Of a stretch of 64,000 nt of DNA, positions 12,301 to 21,300 are shown one piece after another. The position numbers were made by a program, and so were the translations under genes. A model generated the notes under the pieces. It worked only from the letters and a program-made list of their open reading frames with translations, was not told where the DNA came from and made no database searches. This stretch comes from Leguminivora glycinivorella (taxonomy: Eukaryota; Arthropoda; Insecta; Lepidoptera; Tortricidae): NCBI RefSeq assembly GCF_023078275.1, contig NC_062998.1, forward strand, positions 14,273,916 to 14,337,915, in the 5' to 3' direction. How positions within the stretch are numbered: position 1 is the stretch's first letter; every line of letters begins with the position of its first letter.

Positions 12301-15300
12301 CCGTGTTTCACTTAACACTAAAAACCTGAAAACAGTTTGTTCAGAATCGAGAGTAGAATCGATTGAGCTATATCTTGATGGGGGTAATATTTTTATATAA
12401 ATTTGTATTATTAGTTATTTTTTACGTGCCTATTCTATTGTACTCGTGAGACAACATTGTGTATATCGCATTGCTAGAGGTTGTTTACCTTTTTCAGTAT
12501 TTAGGGGTATTAATACTGGCTGGTTACTTGGACGATTATTTTTTCCGCTACGAGTTTGACGTTGTTTGTCAGTTTAATCTTAATGTTTATCATAAGCAGC
12601 GATTGTTAATATACCTAGATGTCTAAAGAGCTCTCAAAAATGACCCCACGAATATTGTACCATGGTAGGCGGGGCCTCAATATTGTGCCACGGAGCTTGT
12701 CAGTGCGCTAATGGCGGCCAGTCGGAACAGTTGTAATTGTAGTACGGCATATTTTGAATATATGTTTACAAAAAGAATATGCCGTACTGTTTTTTAATAT
12801 CATGTGCTAGTCGTTCCAACAAATACGGAGAAAAATATGGGATTAAGTTTCATGTGTAATTTGGCGAGGATCATAATTATTTCGATTTATTTTGTACGAG
12901 CTATTTTTGTATGGGGATGATGTTATGCAATATTTTTAATAGCCAGTGATATTTAAAAACTTTAATTTTTGTATAATTTTATTCGAAGCGTTTCTCCCCG
13001 GCACTGTTTTACTACTTAAATGCCTACACTATGCCGGTAGATATTACTAAATTCTCATTCCTATGCCACTGGCATAAGTCAATTTTTTATTCCTATGCCA
13101 GCGGTATAGGGATATGAAGTTTTTAACACATCTGCCAAGCAAGTGTGGTCGCGCGATAAATGATAAAACATCTGACCGTCCCCCCTAAATATATAGTGCG
13201 ATAGGGACGACCAGATGTTTTATTATTTATCGCGCGACCATGCTTGCATGCCTGCTGTGCGGCCGATATAGGCCAGTAAACTTGTTTAAACACACGTACG
13301 TGTCAGTGGCATAGGAGTTCGATTATTTTGATCACAGACCTTGTGTCACCGGCATAGTGGTTTAAATGGCCAATCTGAACACATTCGTGGACACGTATGG
13401 TATAGCATACGCGTAGTCATTTGTTTCCTTTGGTCTATGACAGATGACGTCACTAAGCGTCCCTGAACGTGTTAATTTAGAAGGTTGTAGAATAGAAATA
13501 GACGTGACCTGTGGTCCGGTGTCAGTACGGCGTATTATAAATATATCTACCAGATAAAGTTATCACTATCCTTTTCATCACACGTATAAATGACAATGAC
13601 AGCTAACATTTATCTGACAGATATTATTTATCTGGCGATTGAAAAACCAGCCCTAAAAAGGTAAAATTTATAAAATGAAAGCCTGCATTTAACACCTGTT
13701 AACAATAGATGGCAACTGACAACAACCTGAACGTGTCTATACATTGATATACAGATATAAATTGAATTTATCTAGCCACAAACATACTTATTATAGCGGA
13801 ATACGTGTACGACATAATTAATATTTTCATATGTAGGTTGTTACTTCATAACAACAAATTACAATAATTATGTAGTTATTTTTTAATATGCATAAAATTA
13901 AAATTATTTTTGCTTGGTTCTTTAATGTATGACATAAACCCATCCCTTTTCGTGTCAAATTTTAGTCAAATATGAACCGCGAATTCTTAGCTGCCAGTAC
14001 GTACAGCAAGAAGGTTATTAGCCGAATAAAATCGCTGATTGGTAGTTAGTGACATTATATGCATTTCAGCTACACTTATCTGTGTGCATTAGTATAAAAG
14101 AGATGACTATTGTTTTGTTTACCAGTTTTGATTACAGGGCCTGTAAACGTATTGTCTTGTGTAAATGTAGGCGTAATTGTGTATGTGTGCTAAACGGTGC
14201 CGAGAATTTGAACGGTAATGTTCTTAAAGGCGGCTTCCATGTTTATCTTACTTCGTTGATCATAAGTCATAACAAATTGAACTCGTACCTAATTTACAAC
14301 CTTGTCATTTTGAATATTGGGTTTCAATTTGCTTACCTACTGCGATTACCTGTCCAATTTGAAGTTTACTGTGACAAAGATTTAAAGTGTTTTACAGTGA
14401 CATCTTAGCTGTCTATTGGTAAACCTTATGTCGTTGCAGTAACGTACACAAATAAATAGTTTTATGGTTTATGGTGGAAGTTAGCAATTATTTTATTGAG
14501 TGTAGAGCTAAAAGTCAAGTAGAGCTGTACAGAAAATTAAAAATTCAATTAAAAAAAAAGTAACCATCAGATTAAAAGATGAATATTCTAGATGAGTTTA
14601 AAAAAATAAAAACAGTTGGGGTGTCTGAGGTTTTGAGTGTTACCGGAAACACGTTGTATAATTAAATTAACTTGCCAAGTTCTAATTTTAAACATTATTT
14701 TAAACCAAGTAAAACTACGTATTTTCACAACTATACCATATTTTAAGTTCCGTACTCATACTCATTTATTTATAATATTGTTACATATTGCACGTCAAAA
14801 TTTATTTACATGATTGTTACATGGTGTATTAAAATTAATATATTAGTAGTAATTGGTAGTAGTTATGGTTAAAAATGTCAAAATTTGCCAATACATTATA
14901 ACATATAAACTTGGCATTGGATTGGATTTCAACCCTTTTTTAGGGCAACAATGGGGGATGTCTGAAAATTTTAAAATCGCCTGATATTTTTTCTGGTGAT
15001 AGGAATAAGCATTTCTATTTACAGAAAAAAGTTACAGATTTTTTGGTAGCACCATACATTTTATAAAAATAAAAACGTGTTGCTCGACTGCGCGTACGAC
15101 CCACTTCGGCAGTTATGAGATTTGTCTTAGTCTTTAAAAAAATTCCATTTTGAATCTGTGCTGGCCACAGACACTGACAGTTGATTGTCAGCTTGACATT
15201 TTTCTCGGAGAATTCATAACCATATCTGGTGAACTATTTATTACTGTTTTCGACTCATTTTCTCTCCCTGGCCTCTGATTTTGCCTCCTTCTACGACTAC

Positions 15301-18300
15301 CTTCGCTCTCGAACCCCGGACGTTGATTTTACTGGCTTAAAACGACGACCTTTGATATTAACCTCTGGACCTGATTCTGCTTGCATTAACGAAGAAGTTT
15401 GCTTTTAAACACTGGACCTGATCCTGCTGAACTGTTTACGATCCGTTGTGCCTCCCTGACTTCTGATTTTCCCTAGCGTTGAAAAAACCGGAAAAAATCA
15501 AATGTTTTTTTCAGGAGTTTACGAAATTTTCGTTTTTTTCGGGTTTTTTAGGAAAAAAACGAGCACATTATTAAAATAAGTATTTATTTAGTCACTCAAA
15601 TCACTGTCACTCTCATCATATACTTCAGTTATTTCTTCTTCCATGTGGTCGGTGTAGTCCGTTTGTAGGTGCAAATTCGCCCGAATAAAGATTAATTTAT
15701 CCCATCAAAAACGTAAATGTGAAATGAGAGCCAAGTTCAATAATATGATAAATGCCTTGGTTGTTCACTTCGACGACTTTTTCGTCGAAGTGAACAACCA
15801 CTAGAGAACGCTTATTAATTAATATGTCTATCTCGCATGTCTCAATATATGAGCCAAATTTGACACGTTTATGTAAAATAGTTTTTGAGTTATGAGGGGG
15901 TCAAAAGTGGCTCCAAATGGTTCGTGTAATATAACACACGGTGCTGCTCGCCAGTTCTGTTACTTGAACTTGGCTTGACACGCTACCGCTTGTCTAGATT
16001 AATAAGACGCTTTGGCAATAGCCGATTTCTGTCTCTGGTGTCCGTCCAAACAATGACCAATTTCTCTCAGCTGCGGCGGACGATGGAGGAATACTGAGCA
16101 ATCTAACCGCAATATTTGACAGCAGTTTGGTAGAACATAACCCTTTCCACCAACTCAGTGGGGTTATGTTCATGACAGGCCGCCAAATAACTTCATTTGC
16201 CCAAAAGCCTTCTTTTGCTCTCTGCATACTCGGCGAATTCAGCCATCAAATACCCGTCAGTAGTAAAAAGCAATGTGTAAAGGTTTCAAAACCTTTAAAA
16301 AGTCAAGTAAATACTTTTTAACTGAAATTTTTAAATTGAAAACTGCATTCGGTTTTTTTCAATTCGTTTTTTTCGGTTTAAATCGTTTTTTTCCGAAAAA
16401 TACGAGCCAAAAGTTTCGCGGTTTCTTTCTATAAATTTCTGAAAAAAACAAGTGAAATGGAAAAAAACCGGGAATTTTCCGGCTTTTTTCATCGCTAATT
16501 TTCCCTGACGATCATCGCTTTTAAGTTCCGGACACTATTTGTTATAATTAATACAAGTACATAAACACGATATAAGGATCCCAAAACATGCTTTATACCA
16601 ACTTGTTCTAAAACCAACCAGAAAAATCCAGATTTAAAATTGTTCATATTAAGAAAGGAGCTGAAGGAAAGTTGGTGTCAATAGGTTGGCAGGAACTGCC
16701 CAACCAGAGTGCGATTTTGCTGTGAAGACCACCTGAGTGTAAGATACCGTGTCTTGTTTACCAACCTTAAAATGCAGTTACACGCTGGCAATAATATCAT
16801 AAAAAAGAAAGCCAGAAATATCTGACACGGTGGCATTTTATAAAATGTGTATTTTTTGGATAGACCAATAGGAAAAATATGGTAAAATACATTTTTTTTT
16901 ATAATTTGCAATGTCCTATAATAAAATATAATTGATTTATTGTGTTGTTTTATTTTACTTCTGAGTTACATAGGTGTGTGTCATGTGTGTCGAGTTACTG
17001 TCAAGTTACTATCAAATTCAGTCGGCTATGGCTTTCCATATTCTTCTATGGCCCTCCATACTGTTAAAGCATGATTAACAGCACTATAGTAGATTGTGTT
17101 ACGAGGGAGCAAAATTGCATATTTATAGCGAGGATATAAATTGAATTGTGAACAAAGTGAAGTATTCTATATGTAATTGAATACTGAGTGTAGTGACTGG
17201 GATTCGAAAAGAAAGGGTTATTTTCTTCCCTGCACTGTGAGGAGGGTGCAAAGAGGCACTTTTCCTCTTTGCTATTAGGGACCAAAGTGATACTTTTCCC
17301 TTCAAGGACACATTTTTTACATGGTTACATAACATACCATTTTTTATGTTCATATAACATATCATTATATATAAATTTCCTAAAAGTTGATGTTAATATG
17401 TGTGGCAAATTTAATTCCACCTTGTGTCTTAACACTTGAATCCCTCACTACGCTCAGGATTAAATTTAAGAATACCTTGCTACACTCAAGATATATATCT
17501 CATTTTTCTCCCTTGTTGCACAATCTACTATTGCTACCATTTGACACTTTTTTTCATATCATATAAGCAAAACAAACACACACCACAACGCACAAACTTC
17601 AAGTGTTTGTCAATAAGTCCCTCCGGTCGATCCTCCGTATCTTCTGGCCGAAAACTATAAGGAATGAGAATCTGTGGAGTATGTGCCGACAACCTCCGAT
17701 CGCCCAGGAAGTGGCTCAGCGGAAATGGAGATGGATCGGTCATACCCTTCGAAGAGGAGCTACCAACAGCGCCAGTATCGCGTTTGAGTGGCGGCCTCAA
17801 GGAGGAAAGAGGGCCCGCAAACGCCCCGTACACACCTGGAGGCGGAGCGTTGAGAACGAGCTGAGGGAATATGGACTGAGCTGGAACGAGGCCAAGGCGG
17901 TGGCTCAAGATAGAAAGGCGTGGAAGGATCTTGTGGAGGCCCTATGCACCTATGGAGTGCCTTAGGACATACAACAACAACATATAAGCAAAATACTAAA
18001 ATATGAATCAGGTCTGTTGTAAAAATATTATGCACTTAATCGACACTATTTTTTTATACATAATATTAAAATATGTTACAACATAAAAATGTTCTCATAG
18101 CAATATAGGTATTAAGATTTATAAGATTATAAGTATTAAGATTTTTAGTTATTGAGAACTATATTTGCAGTGCCCTTACAGGGTTCATAGCTGTGCTATA
18201 CCTACTGAAATGTACCAATGATAGCAATAAAGAATTACTGATTACTGATTATTACTTATGTGCAAACACTTTCCGTGGCGTTAATATTTTATACAGGCCA

Positions 18301-21300
18301 GACAAAGTTATTGAACAAAAAAGTGTCACTTAATTCCCTCCTAACAGGGCCGAAAAGTACCCTTTCTGAATGGGTGATGTGAAAAGCAGTATTAGGCGTC
18401 ACATTGCAAACTCATTTCCTTTTTGAGCACTAACTACTTAAAGCAGACAATAAACCAACAATCTAAAGTTATTTGTTTAGGGCACAGGTCCTTCTCTAGT
18501 TCTCATCTGTAGGCAGGTGCGCTTATGAATCACTACTAGGAGTTAGCCTGTTTTCACATTACCCAATCCAATATCGGATGTCGGAAGGATTTCAATGGAA
18601 AAAATCCAAGACGACGCCTGTAATGTATGGGATATCGGTCCAACATCTGGTATTAGATCGAATAATGTGAAAACGTACTTATGGGTGCTAAAATGAGTAA
18701 TAATGTTAATATAGATCAAGACAAATTTATGTTTATTACACTCTTATTAGAGTTCATGTTATTACATGTAGTTGCACTTTTCAAAATTAATGGGATACAC
18801 ATTCTCTGTCCAAAATATCTCTGCATCTTTCATCAATTTCTTCTTCACAGGCATTGTGTTTGTCGCTGTTCCACATTTTGGCAAATTAGATGAACTAGCT
18901 CTTACAAAATCGCTAGTACCTATCCACGTTTTCCCAATTCAATGGGCTTAAAAATTGTAATCAGGTCCGGGGTTCAACGCAAAGGCCGTCGGCAGCAAGC
19001 AGGGCAAGCACACGTCTTCGTTAATGCAAGTAGAATCAGGTCCAGGGTTTAAAATCAAAGGTCGTCGTTTTAAGCCAGTAAAATCACGGTCCGGGGTTCG
19101 AGAGCGAAGGTAGTCGTAGAAGGAGGCAAAATCAGAGGCCAGGGAGAGAAAATGAGTCGAAAACAGTAATAAATAGTTCACCAGATATGGTTACGAATTC
19201 TCCGAGAAAAATGTCAAGCTGACAATCAACTGTCAGTGTCTGTGGCCAGCACAGATTCAAAATGGATTTTTTTTAAAGACTAAGACAAATCTCATAACTG
19301 CCGAAGTGAGTCGTACGCGCAGTCGAGCAACACGTTTTTATTTTTATAAAATGTATGGTGCTACCAAAAAATCTGTAACTTTTTTCTGTAAATAGAAATG
19401 CTTATTCCTATCACCAGAAAAAATATCAGGCGATTTTAAAATTTTCAGACATCCCCCATTAAACTTGACCCCCTTTTTAACAGGTATGTTTTTGGTGGGA
19501 TATATGTATACGTCCCACTGCTGAGCACAGACCACAGGAGCTATCATGGACTGAATTTCTTTGTAGAATTTTTATCTAATAATTGTATACAGTTGTCTAA
19601 GCCAAAGAGCCTGTTTAGTGCAAAATACTCGCTGTGGTCTATTTGAGTCTCTGTTAAAAATTCTCTGATATGGTAATGTGTTACTATTACTGAGCTGTAT
19701 ATTTAATTGCAGAATGAAGCTGATGAACCCAAACAAATAAATGATGAAGACGCCTGGTTCACCGTGGGAATTGTTAAAGGCACCACATTTACGGTAAATA
19801 TTTCCACTATTTGAAGCCCTTCTCGTATAACACAGATCGGTGTACAAGGGAATAAAAAAAAGGTACACTAGCATTTGGGGCCATGTCCAAACCCCAGGTT
19901 CCTATAAGTTTTTGCTAGGTGCACTACTAGTGATGCCCTCACTTTGTAGACTTGTGTGTTAAATCTTCTGGGTTCGAATTAGTTCCAAAGTTCTAGCGAT
20001 TGCCGTTAGCATTAACATGCCCGTAAAATTACGTGTATTTATGTCAATCAGCGTCACTCCACCCAAGGTGCCAATACAGACTTGATTGGTTTTGTTTTAG
20101 GTTCAAAACTATTTGTCGGACTCTAACGTGGACCTGTCCAACTTGTCTCTGGACAACCTGCCCGACCTGTCGGGACTGCCGACGACGCCGCTCGAGCACG
20201 GCACCGCTTACAAGTTCCGACTCGCGGCCATCAACTCCTGCGGCAGGGGAGAATTTAGCGAAGTAAGTTTCTTTATACTATTAATCATATATTTTAATGA
20301 ATATTAAGGTATGAATACACCCTATCTTACTTAGAAAACTCTATTACAGCATTTCAGGTAGGTTGCGGCTCAATCAAGTTTGAGAGCTTGTTCTAATTAT
20401 TATTGTCTTATTCTAAATATTATATCCAAATTAATCTCTAGTATAATAGTCACATATCTGTGAAAAATAAACAAAAATCCATTTAGTCGGGTCTTCGGGC
20501 TACAGGGGGCTGTTTAGTCCACAATTCATCACCTTTTAAATTATCATGTATGTCATATGCGTATTATGTACATTTTGTTCAGGAAAGCGCATTCAAGACC
20601 TGTCTGCCTGGATTCCCCGGGGCGCCATCTGCCATAAAGATCTCGAAGTCCGTGGAGGGCGCTCACCTGTCGTGGGAGCCGCCGCAAGTGGCCGCAGAGG
20701 GCATATTCGAGTACTCTGTCTATCTGGCGGTGCGCTCCAACACTCAACCAAAGGTACGTTTATATCATAGAGGAATGAGTAAGGAAAGAGTTGTAACTCC
20801 ATACATCAGTAAATGCGAGTTATTTGTGTAGGTTTACTTATAGTGACATCTAGCGACAATCATGCGTCACTTATTTATTCCTCTATGGTTTATATTAAAA
20901 TGTGGGACTCTAGCTAGAGTAGTTATCTAACCAATCAAATACTAACCCCTCAAACGCATATGTCACACAATTTGGAATGTAATTAATAAATTAAAGGTTG
21001 TTAATACAGTAGCAAATTATTAATAACGACGTTCCAGGATCCAGGAGTTAAGAAACGACGAGATAGTTAACCACCATGGTCGCGCGATAGACGATAAAAT
21101 AGCAGGCCGTCCCTATCGCACTATTTGTAAGTGCGATAGCGACGGCCTGATATTTTATCGTCTACTTATGCTTCCCGTGCAGGACGTAACTTATGAGTCT
21201 TTTGGCAATGAAAACTTGATTTGGTAGTAAACCACCAAGTGGTTAATGAAACAATCTACAAATCGAAAGTCTTATGTCTAATACTAATGCTTTGTCTAAT

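Larger units (their letters stand above)
12299..14656. mobile_element. Terminal-inverted-repeat DNA element, long copy
   Basis: The ends are CACCGTGTTTC at the left and the reverse complement of CAACGTGTTTCC at the right, extending about 33 bp imperfectly inward (AACACT, AAACCT). A TA is present on each side (12297-12298 and 14657-14658), compatible with a TA target duplication. A 688-bp derivative with the same ends lies inverted at 27386-28073. The interior has only short frames (for example 14049-14408) and no transposase motif, so this copy is non-autonomous or heavily decayed. A hairpin element sits inside it at 13143-13250. Confidence 0.7.

Noticed and set aside
16127..16321. Plus-strand 64-codon ORF
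   Set aside because: Antisense of the hAT transposase fragment.
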